Shown here in pieces: positions 11,031 through 23,236 of a DNA stretch of 64,000 nucleotides; the first letter of the stretch is position 1, and each line of letters begins with the position of its first letter. Both the position numbers and the translations under genes were made by a program. The notes beneath the pieces were generated by a model, which did not search any database, was not told where the DNA came from, and saw only the letters and a program-made list of their open reading frames with translations. The stretch covers positions 25,408,409 through 25,472,408 of the forward strand of contig NC_060065.1 of the NCBI RefSeq assembly GCF_020283565.1, given 5' to 3'. Origin of the DNA: Trifolium pratense (taxonomy: Eukaryota > Streptophyta > Magnoliopsida > Fabales > Fabaceae).

Positions 11031-12838
11031 CTACCCAACACCTAAAATATCAAATAAACAATTACAAGCGATGAATAATCCATCAGTTCTGATTAAAGCG
11101 TGATCAATAAACAATGTCAAAAACATCTCTAAGTGAGAAACTCAATGAATCCTGAGCTCCCAAAAAAGATTTTAGAAAAGTACTTAACATGCTCCAATGC
11201 TGCTATCACTTGTATTTAGTAAGATTTCAAAAAAAAATTAAATAAGCTCTTGTCCATTCCTAAGATATACTTCCCAATTTTTGGGTAATACAAGAAAAGA
11301 ACACAAAATAGTGATATTAAATTTAAGCACATAATCTAACTAACGCCATACCTGCAACAATAGAGTACTCTTCCCAACGCCGTAATCACCGCTAATCAAA
11401 TTTATTTCAAGTTCTATAACAAGCTCATGAGGCAATACATTTATAATCAACAAGTCAATTTTCCATAATAAAAACATTGATCATAATCTATAAGACATTC
11501 TTAATTCATATATGAAAACATGTCAAGTTTCCTGCACAATAAAAACAAAGATAAATTATAATATATCAACTAGAACTAATGGTAAGTTAAATTATATTCT
11601 AATAGCAGAGGCATCATTATTGGGATTGAAAACATTATAAATTTATCTTTTTATCTTAAAATTGGAAATCATCACCTATTGTAACTTGCAAATATATGGA
11701 GAAGATGCATTTGAGCAGCCCTTCTTTACAAGAACCATTCCATCACTACCCAAAACTCATATAGTAGTTACCATGATAAATCCAGTGTCATCAGGGTCTA
11801 ATTCTTCCATGATAAAGCAGCTTATTCCTCTGCCTACTTCTGTATGTTAGACATTTGTTTGTAGAGGCACTAAGGCAAATAATCTGTAAACATAAATGAA
11901 CATCAAGAATAATCCAATTCTGACGGGGATAAAATTGCATACTAGATAAACTGTTAGTTTTAATTACCGATGAAACTAAAAAGTAAATAAAGGCCAATGC
12001 TTAGATTACTAATGGCTTTTCAAAGCCTTCATCAGTCACCAAGCTCAAAACTAGAAACACTACCAACCTGCCTCCAAGGACCAAATGAAATCCAAAACAC
12101 TAAAAGATAACTAAGACACATAAAAGGGACAAAAACACACCTTATCAAGCTAAAACACACTCCAAAATTACATCTACACTACCAAACCAAAAAAAGAAGA
12201 CAATCTCAAAGAAAAAAATTCAGCAACACCAACACAACAACACCACATCTAGAAACCACTCCTGCAAATAACAAACACACCACAGACTGAGTAACCTCTA
12301 CTGTCACTAACATCAAAACAACAACAGCATAATCCCCAAACCACACAATTTTAATCAATCTGATAAAAAAAAAATAACAAAAAAAGTGTTGTTGGTTGAG
12401 CAAGACTGAGTAACCTAACCTCTCATGACAAGATGGCGGTTCAACTGCGATGAACGATGGCGGAATGATGAAGAGTTTCTGGGTAAACGTGTTCTGAAAC
12501 GATGGACAATGATGAACGATTGGGAAAGATGGTTTTAGGGTTTCAGCGAGTTCTCAAGGTTCAATTGATTTTTATTTAAGGGTTTAAATGGGATTCTGGG
12601 TTCAATCGATTGACATTTTATGGGGTTTAGGGTTTCAATGAGTTTTTGGGTGAGTGAGGTTGGTGAGAAGAAGGTCGAAGAAGAAGGGTTCTGGATGGAG
12701 TGAGAGTGACGATGGTCGAAGAAGAAGGGTTCTGGGTTTCTAGGTGAGTGGGTAATTTGAAGAATCGAGTGAGATGAATGTTTCTGGGTGGTTTGAAGGT
12801 CGTTTGGTTTGAGTGAGATGAACAAAGAGAAGAGGAGA
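11031..12838. other. Gene-poor stretch, only a P-loop exon relic seen
   Basis: Apart from the P-loop fragment at 11352-11433 I see no supported gene. The long minus-strand ORF over 12535-12906 is low-complexity and runs into a MITE, so it is not called. 12420-12840 has several copies of 'gaagaagggttctgg' type phrases of unknown origin. Confidence 0.4.
11352..11433 (-). pseudogene. Isolated exon relic with Walker A P-loop, RadA-like
   Basis: The minus strand reads ...LISGDYGVGKSTLLLQ followed directly by a gtatgg splice donor. The sequence matches the Walker A region of RadA/Sms-type recombination ATPases (usual form GGDPGVGKSTLLLQ) better than other P-loop families I know. The text upstream (LVIELEIN) keeps only loose resemblance, and no second exon was found. 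It may be a gene piece captured by the CACTA element whose end lies at 13845. The family call rests on about 16 residues. Confidence 0.35.
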
Positions 12839-12846
12839 ATTGGAAC

Positions 12847-13475
12847 TAGAGGTGGGAATAGGCTAGGCCGAGCTAGGCTTTGCCAAGCCTGAGCCTGGCC
12901 TGTCAAAAAATCGAAGGTATGAGCCTGGCCTGTGGCCTATCATAGGCTTAAATTCTAGGCCTGAGCCTGGCCTTTTGAAAGTCTGATGTGGCCTGTTAGC
13001 CTGTTTAAAAGCCTATTTCATATGAACATATTTAAATAAATAATTATATTTATTTTGAAATATACTTATGAACTAATAAAATAATGTTCCATTTGATATT
13101 TTAGAGAATTTGACTATATATGTCATCATATTTCAATTCTAGTTTATAATAATACATTTATATATGTTAAAAACTAATGTAGATTAATAAACTTAAATTA
13201 CTTAAAAAGTTAATAGATTTATAATTTAATCAAAGTATAAATTTTAATATATAAATAATAATCGTAATAAAAATATTATTCATGTTAACTTAAATAGGCC
13301 GGCCTAGTAGGCCTCAAAGGCTTTTTTAATGGCCTGCGGCCTGGCCTTTTTAGCTAAATAGGCTTATAAAAAAGCATTGGCCTGCTCTATTTAAAGAAAT
13401 AGGCTGGCCTGGCCTGAGCCTATGTAGGCTAGGCCTTAAGGCCATGTAGGCCGGCCTGGCCTGTTCCCACCTCTA
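12847..13475. mobile_element. hAT-type MITE with 8-bp target-site duplication
   Basis: Terminal inverted repeats begin tagaggtgggaataggc on the left and, reverse complemented, tagaggtgggaacaggc on the right. A perfect 8-bp duplication attggaac lies at 12839-12846 and 13476-13483, as expected for hAT transposition. The subterminal 150 bases at both ends are packed with 'aggcctg' and 'ggcctgagcctggcc' repeats. The core is AT-rich and non-coding, so it is non-autonomous. Confidence 0.9.
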
Positions 13476-13619
13476 ATTGGAACAAAGGAAACTGTGACTG
13501 ATTCGATCAAAGGAAACTACAAGTTTTTTTCCCTATAAAATTGATATGTTTTTTTTATTATTCAGCAATCAAGGGGTCAAAGGTTCGACACTCATCCACT
13601 ACGTATTTTAATTAATTTA

Positions 13620-13845
13620 TTTTCTTTACTATAGCGCTCATGTAAAACCCGCTATTATAAAGTTCCGCGTATTTGGATTTAATAGCGCTTTTTTCAAAAG
13701 CGCTATTGTAACACCCCTAGGTTCAAGGTTTTAAAAGCGTTTCTACGAAAAGCGCTATAAAAAGGCTCTGTCGTTAAGTTTTAATAGCGCTTTTTCAATA
13801 AGCTCTATTAAATAGGCGCTATTATAGCTCATTTTTGTAGTAGTG
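13620..13845. mobile_element. CACTA transposon terminus (one end only)
   Basis: The block ends ttttgtagtagtg, the complement of CACTACTACAAAA, and is preceded by repeated inverted 'aatagcgctttt' / 'aaaagcgctatt' subterminal repeats. The same terminus and subterminal repeats occur on the full element at 36022-41555. I could not find a matching left terminus, so this copy is truncated or rearranged on its left. Confidence 0.75.
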
Positions 13846-13847
13846 AT

Positions 13848-14100
13848 ATTCACACTATCTCCCTTAAACTTGACCCCGATAGCTTTCCCGATCCCCCACA
13901 CGTCATCCACCGCCATTTGGTCATTGCCTTGAACTGCCACCCAATTCATCCAATCGTTATTGACAGAACCCGACGATGATGAATCTCCTGAAGAAGCTTG
14001 ACAACTCATAGAACAAGATCGACTGTGAGGTGTTAAAGGTCTTAAAGAAGAGCGTTCGCCAGCGTAGGGGCGGGGACACTTGCTGATTTGATGTTACTAT
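13848..14100 (-). pseudogene. Unidentified ORF fragment cut by the CACTA terminus
   Basis: The minus strand is open from about 14095 to the CACTA end and would encode ...LRPLTPHSRSCSMSCQ... followed by a Ser-rich run and DWMNWVAVQGNDQMAVDDVW. The reading stops being meaningful exactly where the transposon end lies. I do not recognise the family. It is likely the start of a coding region from another repeat; no domain can be assigned. Confidence 0.3.
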
Positions 14101-14284
14101 TCCAAAAAGACACTTAAAAGAGAACGAAGAGAAATACTTTTCATAATTTTGTTTGCATAATATTTTGTTGCATTTAATTTACTCTTTCTTTTCTTTTCCT
14201 CATAATCAATGGAATACCCAATAAAAATTATTTTTACAACTTTCCATAAAACTTATTTCAATGAAAACACAAAATGTCATACTA

Positions 14285-14880
14285 CCTCCGTCCTTAAATA
14301 TAAGATCATTTTGAAAAAAACACGGAGATTAAGAAAATTGATTGCTATATTAAATTTGTTGATAATTAGTATTAAATGGAAATAACTATTTATAACGTGT
14401 TTTCTTGATCTGTGTGATTTTTTCAAAGTGTTCCTTATAAAAATTACACCGAAGAGAGTATTAGATGGAGGGGAGGGGAGGTGAGGGGGTAATTTTGACA
14501 AAAAAAAAATTCTTATTAAATATTTTTTTTTAAAAAAATGTTTTTTATTCTTTAAAAAAAACAAAATTTAAAAACAAGATTTTTTAAAATGTTCCCTCAC
14601 AATTTAAAATATTATCTTTACCAATTTAAAATGTTTTTTTGACCAATCAAATATCTCTAATAATATTTAAAACGTTGTAATGGAGGTGAGACTTTTTGTT
14701 TTTATTTTTTTTTTAAGAATAAAAAATGTTTTTTTTTTAAAAAATTAATAAAAAGATATTTTATTTTGTCAAGATTACCCCTCCCACTCCCCTCTCATCT
14801 ATCTACTTCGAACCAAACAGATCCTTAAGAGAGAGAATGGGTTAATCTCAAAAAGATCTTATAATTATAGACGAAGTTAG
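14285..14880. mobile_element. Stowaway-like MITE carrying an inner AT-rich inverted-repeat element
   Basis: The left end has cctccgtccttaaatataag and the right end, reverse complemented, ctaacttcgtctataattat, a decayed version of the Stowaway terminus, with TA on both sides (14283-14284, 14881-14882). Inside, about 14464-14810 is a second inverted repeat: its left arm includes 'gagggggtaattttgac' and its right arm 'gtcaagattacccctccc'. This suggests one small element inserted into another. The ends are imperfect. Confidence 0.45.
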
Positions 14881-14882
14881 TA

Positions 14883-15108
14883 TTTCAAATTATCATATTT
14901 ATATTTTTTCTCTAATAAGTGAATTTTTTTTCTTATAATATGAGAAGAAGGGAGCAAGTACTTAATAGCATTCATTAAAAAAAAGTTAGTACTTAGTAGT
15001 AGTAATTAATTTTAGGCTTAAATATCACATTAGTACATTGTGTTTTTTTAAAACAGTCCCTGCATGTCCAATTCCTTTTGGTTTTAGTCTCTGCTGTCTA
15101 AAAAATGC
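14883..15108. other. AT-rich spacer with half of a dispersed repeat
   Basis: No gene. 15013-15095 resembles one arm of the common legume repeat with phrases 'ggcttaaatat' and 'ttttggttttagtctctg'. It is cut off by the LTR starting at 15109. Confidence 0.35.
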
Positions 15109-16337
15109 TGTTGTTTCCGAGGTTCAAAATCGTTAAATATAATTTTCAGCCACCGAAGAGATTACTGGATTGAGTCGCGGGTGAATACGCTTTCTTTAAG
15201 ACGTTTCGCGGCACTGTCCAAAATTGTGCAAGGCAGACGATCAACTACGAAGTCTCCGGGATAAAACAGCCCAGTTCTCTACTGATACCGATAAATACTG
15301 CACTGTAGATATTGGGCAAGAATTACACCCTCAAATATGGTACTAAAACCATTGCGCTATGATTTTAAGTCCATTCTCATACGGTACTATGACCGTTCTA
15401 ATATGGTATCGTGACCATTCTTATATGGTAACTAAGACCATTCAAATTATAGGGAATATGGCGCTATGACCATTCTTAAATTTGAAGGAACTCACTGTGA
15501 TACTAGAATCACTCTTAAAACACAATAATAATACTAATATTAGTATATCAGAACAAATAGAATAAACTTCAATATTATTCTCTAATTATTCTCTAAGTTA
15601 TTAGTAACACATCCTAATACAAATCTTTCTAATTAATTTGCATAACCGAATAATGAAACCAATTGATATGAATAATTCATTCATTCTAACTTTAATATGG
15701 CTCATTTCAATCAACTAAATATTTCAAATGAATATGTAAACCATTGATTCATAATCACTTACAAACCAAGAACATCAAATAATCTCTAAAGTCAGTGGAT
15801 TTGATTATTTGTTCCATAAAAGAAAATAGGACTTACCGTTGCCGCAGGTTTTAATGAGCAAAACCATCAAGCACCAACATAGTGCTATGGGTGCTTGTAC
15901 AATTGATAAGCTATAATTCTTTGAACAACAATTGGAGTATTGTCATATATTTGATGAGAGAGCCACCCACGAGATAGATATTTTACTGTGAGATATGTAA
16001 CTTGCTCTCTCCGAGTAACAACAAGTGCTATATATCATCATCTATGATATGCTGGTGGCTAGGATTTAATTTTATATAAATAAGTGGATTATGCTCATGA
16101 CTCAATAAAACTAGTGAGGTGGTCATTAAAAATAGGAACACATGCTTTTACTTTTTCTACTACCATTCCTATTATTTAGTAACTCAAGTAAGTTTCTACA
16201 ACATAGTCTATTTTCATTATTTTTTTATTCTCAAAATACACACTAGTATATAATACATATTAATATGTTCTAATACCCGATGTGGGACTCAAATATTTTA
16301 TTTTCAATTCACACATAATGTGTTATTTGTTCCAACA
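15109..16337 (-). mobile_element. Copia LTR (family Y), 3' LTR
   Basis: On the minus strand it starts tgttggaacaaat just after a polypurine tract and ends ggaaacaaca, giving TGTTG...CAACA ends. A TATATAAA box lies near 16070-16080. It shares no visible similarity with the family X LTR at 43429-44831. Five-base flank aatgc at 15104-15108 has no partner at the other end of the composite. Confidence 0.7.
15335..15480. repeat. Imperfect repeats 'atatggtactatgaccattc' in the family Y LTR
   Basis: About six degenerate copies of a 22-28 base unit, each pairing 'atatggtact' or 'atacggtac' with 'gaccattct' or 'gaccgttct'. They lie downstream of the TATA box on the minus strand, so probably in the R/U5 part. 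Confidence 0.6.
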
Positions 16338-16917
16338 ATCCCCCACTTGAATTTAAAAGAAAATTCTTAAATAGCGTAGAACGCTTCTATAAGATTGTGC
16401 ATAAGCAAAGGTGACGCTTGTCTTGAACCTTCACATAGCAAGTAAGAGCCCGATTTAACAAGAGCGACACTTGTCTTGAACTCTATCTCAGATTTTTCTC
16501 AAACCCGCACACAACCTCTCTTAAGGTGTATCTTAAAAGCCCGTGCTTTAATGGTCCTGCACGTGTATCCCGGTTTCATGAACGCTCTAGGAGTTCGCCC
16601 CAAAACTCCATAGGAACCGGCCTCAGTTCCACATTCATATAGGTGAGTCTATCTGGAGTACTCCTGAAGCTTGGTACTCCACTCATATCAGAGTATAGAT
16701 CTCATTAAGAGTTTCTATTATCTCATCCTTTCACTTCTGCTTCAGGATTCATGCTTCTTAACTTGCATGATCATTTCTTACCACTCACAACTTGTTGTTT
16801 ACCCATTGGAACCTAATTCTTGGGATCTCCAGTCTTTTAGGTTGGGTTACCATTATGAGCAATTCATAGGCATTAGTCTCATCTTCTTTGATGTATTATG
16901 GACTTCATTTTTAGCTA
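16338..16917 (-). other. Copia 3' untranslated region with polypurine tract
   Basis: On the minus strand an agtgggggat tract (16347-16338) sits immediately before the LTR, the classic plus-strand primer. The rest is non-coding and contains 'aactgaggccggttcctatg', typical of the space between pol and the 3' LTR in this group. Confidence 0.6.
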
Positions 16918-16918
16918 T

Positions 16919-19900
16919 TCCTTTCGTCAAAGGATCTGCTAAACTTTTATCAGTGTGTACATGACCCATTCTTACAGCTCTCTAAGTCTTTCATAGAAAA
17001 ACATTTCCCTAACCAAATTTTGATTTCTTGTAGTGTAGGGATATCATTTCCGATGAGCAATATGTCATCCACATATAATACCAGAAATGATACTATGCTC
17101 CCACTAACCTTCTTGTAAACACAAGGTTCATCTTCGTTTTTAACGAATCCATATTGTTGTACTGTTTCATCAAAACGAAGATTCCAACTTCTGGAAGCTT
17201 GCTTCAATCTTTAGATTGATCGCTGTAATTTGAATACTTTCTTGGTTTCATTGGGAATATCAAATACTTCAGGTTGTGTCATGTACACATCCTCAAGGAG
17301 ATTTCCATTAAGGAAAACAGTCTTGACATCCATTTGCCAAATTTCATAATCATGGTATGCAGCGATAGCAAGTAAGATCTGAATGGATTTGACCATCGCG
17401 ACTGGTGAAAAGGTTTCATCATAGTCCACACCATGAATTTGTTTGAAGCCTTTAGCAACCAATCGTGCTTTGTATGTACTTATATTTCCGTCCATGTCAG
17501 TTTTCTTTTTGAAAACCCACTTGCATCCTATAGGATTAATTCCTTCAGGTGCTTCAACCAAGTTCCAAACTTGATTTGTGTACATGGAATCCATTTCAGA
17601 TTTCATGGCTTCAAGCCACTTCGCAGATTCAGGACCAGTAACGGCCTCTTGGTAAGTCACAGGCTCATCTTGGTCCATGAGCAATACGTCACCTTCTTCT
17701 GATATGAGAAACCCATATCTTTCAGGTTCTAGACGTATCCTGTTTGACCTACGTGGTTCTTGTGTTGTTGGAGTAGGATTTTCTATCACAACAGCTTGTG
17801 TATCCTGCTCTTGTTCCTCCATTGGTATATCACTACTTTGTGGGTCTTGAATTTCTTCAAGATTTATATTTCTCCCACTAATTCCTTTGGAAACAAATTC
17901 CTTTTCAAGGAATACTCCATTCCTAGCGACAACAACTTTGCCCTCAGAAGGATTGTAAAAGTAGTATCCCCTAGTTTCTTTAGGGTATCCCACAAAGAAA
18001 CATTTATCAGATTTGTGCTCAAGCTTAGTGGACATTTGTCTATTCACATAAGCTTCACAACCCCATATCTTTAAATGTCTCATATTGGGTTTTCGACCAT
18101 TCCATATCTCATATGGTGTCTTTTCTACCGCTTTGGATGGAACTCGGTTAAGTGTATAAGCTGCAGTTAATAAGGCGTGTCCCCATAAGGAATTTGGAAG
18201 ATCAGCATGACTCATCATTGATCGGACCATGTCTAACAAGGTTCGATTTCTCCTTTCAGAAACACCATTCCATTGTGGCGTTCCAGGAGGTGTGAGTTGA
18301 GACAAGATCCCACACTCTTTTAAATGATTGTCAAACTCTAGGCTCAAATATTCTCCACCTCGATCAGATCGAAGCATTTTGATTTTCTTGCCTAATTGGT
18401 TTTCTACTTCATTTTGAAATTCTTTGAATAAAGTAAATGATTCAGATTTATGTTTCATTAGATACACATATCCAAATCTACTAAAGTCATCCGTGAATGT
18501 TATGAAGTAATGAAAACCTCCTCTAGCAGGCGTATTTAGTGGTCCACACACATCAGTATGTATGAGACCTAAGAGATCACTAGCCCTTTCTTTGTGTCCG
18601 GTGAATGGGGGCTTTGTCATCTTTCCCAATAAACAAGATCGGCATGTCTCATATGATTCAAAATCAAAAGAGTCCAACATTCCATCTTTATGGAGTTTGG
18701 AAATGCGGTTTTCATTTATATGACCTAAACGACAATGCCAAAGGTAAGTTGGATTCAACTCATTAGGTTTTATCCTTTTAGCATTAATGTTATAGACAGG
18801 CATATCAAGATCAAGGATATAAAGTCCATTAATCATAATTGCATTAGCATAAAGAATATTATCCAAATAAATAGAACAACATTTGTTCTTTATTATAAAA
18901 GAAAAACCACATTTGTCTAAACAAGATACGGAAATAATATTCCTGCTAATTGCAGGTACATAATAGCAGTTCAGTAACTGAATTATTAAACCAGAAGGTA
19001 AAATCAAATCATAAGTTCCAACAGCCAAAGCAGCAACCTTTGCTCCATTGCCCACTCTTAGATCGACCTCCCCTTTTGCCAATGCTCTACTCGTTCCCAG
19101 GTCCTGCACATTAGTACAAATATGAGAACCACATCCAGTATCTAATACCCATGATGTAGAAGTAGACATATTAATTTCTATAACATTAATACCTGAAGAA
19201 GTGGAAGCAACATTTCCATTCTTCTTGTCCTCCAAATATTTTGGGCAGTTTCGCTTCCAATGCCCGGTCTTACCACAGTGGAAGCATTTCCCCTCCTTAG
19301 CCACGCCTCCAATAGGCTTCAAAGCCTTGGTTGATGGTTTGGCAACTGCTTTGCCTTTTCCATTTCCTTTAGGCTTAGTAGGCTTCTTTTGTTGCCATTT
19401 GGGCTTTCCATTGTTGACCATTAAGATGGTCTTCCCTCTTCCTTTCATGTTCTTTTCAGCCGTTCTTAACATGGTTGCAAGCTGGGGCAATGATTTATCC
19501 ATGTCATTCATTAAGAAGTTCATGACAAATTGGCTAAAACTCTCCGGCAACGATTGCAAGATGAGGTCAATAGCCAGTTCCCTCTCAAGAGGTAAACCCA
19601 ACCTTTCAAGGTTCTCTACATACCCAATCATTTTGAGTACATGAGGCCCTACAGGGTTTCCCTCCGACAGCTTGGTTTGGAAGAGAGCCTTTGAGACATC
19701 AAACCTTTCATGCCTTGCTTGCTCTTGGTATAGAGTCTTGAGGTGTTCGATCATATCGAACGCCGCCATGTTTTCGTGCTGTTTTTGCAACTCAGCAGTC
19801 ATGGTCGCAAGCATGATGCACGAGACTTCTATGGCATCATTGACATGCCTATTATAAGCATCTCTTTCAGCCCTAGTAGCCCCATCAGGTGCCTCTTCAG

Positions 19901-20045
19901 GAACAGGCCCATCTAGCACATACAGCTTTTTCTCGTGTTTGAGGACAATCCTCAAGTTTCTGTGCCAGTCTAAAAAGTTTGTTTCATTCAGTTTATCCTT
20001 CTCAAGGATAGATCGCAAAATGTTGTTTGAGGTGTTAGATGCCAT
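16919..20045 (-). pseudogene. Copia gag-pol polyprotein, one nonsense change and an RT/RNase H deletion
   Basis: From ATG at 20045 the frame is open for 944 codons to a TAA at 17213-17211. Domains in order: gag (about 1-200), zinc knuckle CFHCGKTGHWKRNC (254-267), protease DTG (302-304), pre-integrase HCRLGH...CRSC (437-471), integrase with D498, D561 and E597 (exact 35-residue D-E spacing), and reverse transcriptase from about 820. The TAA replaces a Tyr codon (SI*RLKQAS, expected SIYGLKQAS) and the frame continues unchanged to YVDD (about 17070). Near 16980 the RT sequence MKDLE jumps to RAVRMGHVHTDKSLADPLTK, the RNase H tail, in another frame. About 300 residues are missing. Otherwise well preserved, so inactivation seems fairly recent. 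Function: copy-and-paste retrotransposition through reverse transcription in virus-like particles. Confidence 0.92.
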
Positions 20046-21092
20046 CTACAATTTAAAACATACAAAGTAAGTATCACGAGTTTAACATATTTAATTCGGC
20101 CTTTAATTAAATACGCTCCCGCTATTTTATTCAAATCAAATGACCTTCAAGCATATGATTCGGAAAATCCCGTTGGAAGATTTTCTAGAGGGTTGAAATC
20201 CTTATTTCACCTTGTTTTGAGTCAGCGGGGGCTGATCCCCCAAAACTTAGTTATTTTAGGTATGAACATTTCCAATTGTATCATATACAACTTTCAAATC
20301 AATTGGGCGAGTAACTCTTACTCTTATCTATCGTATAGACGTTCCCAATTATTGCTTCTAAATATGTTCTAATCTTATTAAAATAAATTTAGTTAAGTTA
20401 AACCCAAACGAATAACAATCGGGTAGATGGAACTACCACACCGCAACTTACCATTATAAAACGTGTGCTTCACGGAGGCAAACCCACACATTCGATATTG
20501 ATCTTGAAGGGTGTTATCCATTTTGGAAAGCATTGAACTTAATATATTATTTGAAGGATTTTAGTTAATTTGATCTCACCTCACCACGGCTTATATATCA
20601 TATATATTCGCACTCCAATCATTCAAGCATGCATAACAATTACACAAAATAAAAGTGATATGATTATGGCCCCTAACGCTATGATCCTCTCAAGCCAATG
20701 AGAGAATCTAAACTAGTCCTATAAACGACCTTGCTTCTCCAAGCTAGACCTCCAGGGTTGTTCAAGCGTCACGGTTCTTCTTACTTCCTTTTATTCTAAT
20801 TACATTACATAAAAGAAAAACCCGTTTTACATACGAGGGAGTGGATGAGAAGAGAATGTACATATGGAATTTAAGAGAGAGGCACGACACGCAGGCCGTA
20901 TTTCAAAATCCCAACAAATGAAATAAAAGACTAAGGCCATAATCACTCACAATAAAATAATAACAAACACACTTTTATTATTATTATTATTAAAGTCTCA
21001 TAATTAAATAAATTAATTTAAAACCGGCCATTAATCACGCTACACAGAGTATTCTTAATGAACGATTCATTTGAACTAACTCTTATTTTATT
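20046..21092 (-). mobile_element. Copia leader, gag-proximal piece
   Basis: Non-coding. The first 150 bases upstream of gag match 9570-9704 in the old plus-strand copy, including the acceptor-like ttgtag before ATG. It breaks off at 21092, where a Mutator-like MITE begins. Confidence 0.7.
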
Positions 21093-23236
21093 GGCTTAAC
21101 TACATATTTGGTCCCTTACGTTTAAAAAGTATCAATTTGGTCCCTTACGTTTATTTTAGGTTTCAAGTTAGTCCTTTCCGTTAGTTTTGTCACTAACACC
21201 GTTTGAACAGTACACGTGTCACTGTGTCCAAGTGCCACGTGTCAGTCCACATATGCAAATTGGCTGCCACATGTGACAAAATTGACGGAAAGGACTAACT
21301 TGAAACCTAAAATAAATGTAAGGGACCAAATTGATACTTTTTAAACGCAAGGTGTAACACCCAAACCCATTATTTATATATTTCTATCTTTAGTAAAATC
21401 TTTTTCAAAATACGCAACGGAAAGTAATGTTTGATATTATAAAAGTTGTGGTTCGAGTATTACATTCTTCAATCAAAATAGTACTAATGTAGTTAATTAG
21501 TAAAAATACTTATTTATACAAATCTTAAATCAACTAATGTATTTATTAGTTATACAAAACAACCTAGATAAGGAGACTCTATATACATATAAAACCCCAA
21601 TTTCCCGTGTCACAATCAGAGCGGAGCTTCACCGACGACTCGACATCGAATACCACAAAAACCTGTCAATCTGGACCCCCAACGGTCCAGCACATAACAC
21701 ATAAAAGAGAGTTAGACAACATACTCAAAATATACAAGTGTAAGTAAATGGTACTTAAACACTTCTTCATAACAACATGCATAATCATACATTATACATA
21801 TACATCACCATCATTCATGCATATTCATATATCATGCATATACTTCATTTATCACATAATCAATCATCCACAAAATACACCAAACATATAGTTTCACGTC
21901 GTTTCGGACAATACCAAAACATCCACAAATATCACATAACTCAGTTACAAATAGGAATATACATAAAGTTCCTAATGTAAATCTATCACCACAAATACAT
22001 TGTTCAGATTATGGTCATGACGGACCCTGCGTTGTTCATTTTATAGTCATGACGGACTCTGCTCCTCACATACGGATTAACAATCAACATTTACCAAGTA
22101 TGTGTCAAACATCATTTATCATAAAATGCACACATAATCCCTAATGCAATCTAATGCTTCACATTCATGTTATGTCCTCTAGACACCTCTAATGCATGTG
22201 GTACCATCGTCTTTATTAGAGTATCTCACCTCTAATATTCGTCTTTATCGAACAAATATAGTTCGATATCCGTCTTTATTGGACAAGCCAATATACAACA
22301 ACAATTCATGAATGCATGTATATGTTTTTCATGAATTCACTCACAATCATTTTAATTAGCATTAAGCTCGTCATTTATAAATGTGGAACACTATCCAACA
22401 TTCCGTCTTTATTAAGATAACACTATACCTTAATATACGTCTTTATCGAATAACATAATTCGATATCCTTCTTTATTAAGTTGATTAACACCTTAATATA
22501 CTTCTTTTGACATTTAAACAAACATCATCAACACAATCATATTCCACAAATATAATCAACAACTATCATCACAATACAATTAATCATGGTTATAAACACC
22601 TAATTGCATGTTAGGATACCTTAAATCCATGTTACAAGTGCCTAATTGCACTTTAAAACATCAACAAAATAAGTTCTAGTCTGTCATGATGGCTTCAGCC
22701 AGAGAAAGCCAGAGAAAGCCAGAGAAAGCTAGCAGGAACCCGTGGCTTACTGGCTTCAGCCAGAGAAAGCCAGAAAAAGATAGCAGGAACCCAGGGCTTA
22801 CTGGCTTCAGCCAGTGAAAGCTAGGCCTCGCTGCAAGGCTGGCCCAGCCAGCATGCCAGCCACAGGAGCTCTGTTTTCGGGTTTGAGCATAAATCCACCC
22901 AAAAATCCCATTTTTGATGTTCCAAATCCCAAATAAGTTTGTTTTCACGCATATAACATGTATATAAACATAAAAGGGCAGTTCATATCACCGATCTACA
23001 ACAAAACACATCAAAAAGTAGTGATTCTACACTTTTACTCAAAAACTCATAAATATCAATGTTCTTGCTCAAACATCAACAAATTCTCATTTTTATCCAA
23101 TAAATTTGTTCATACATCATGATAAAAGCATGTTAAACATGTTATGAACCTTAGAATCGATTTCCATTAAGAAAATTCATCCAAAACTAAAACGAAAATG
23201 GGGTGGAGGAAGTTCAGGTGAGGAGAAATCGACATT

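Noticed and set aside
11662..11850. 62-codon plus-strand ORF near the P-loop relic
   Set aside because: I tried to read it as another exon of a RadA-like gene on either strand and found no match.
12535..12906. 123-codon minus-strand ORF rich in Ser, Pro and Phe
   Set aside because: It begins inside the hAT MITE terminus and runs through low-complexity sequence; no recognisable family.
17433..20000. Plus-strand ORFs opposite the copia polyprotein
   Set aside because: Shadow frames of the minus-strand gag-pol, without domains.
21777..21980. Conserved 67-codon ORF present in LTRs A, B and C
   Set aside because: Conservation follows the LTR homology itself; composition is His/Ile/Tyr-rich and it is antisense to the element, with no gene features.
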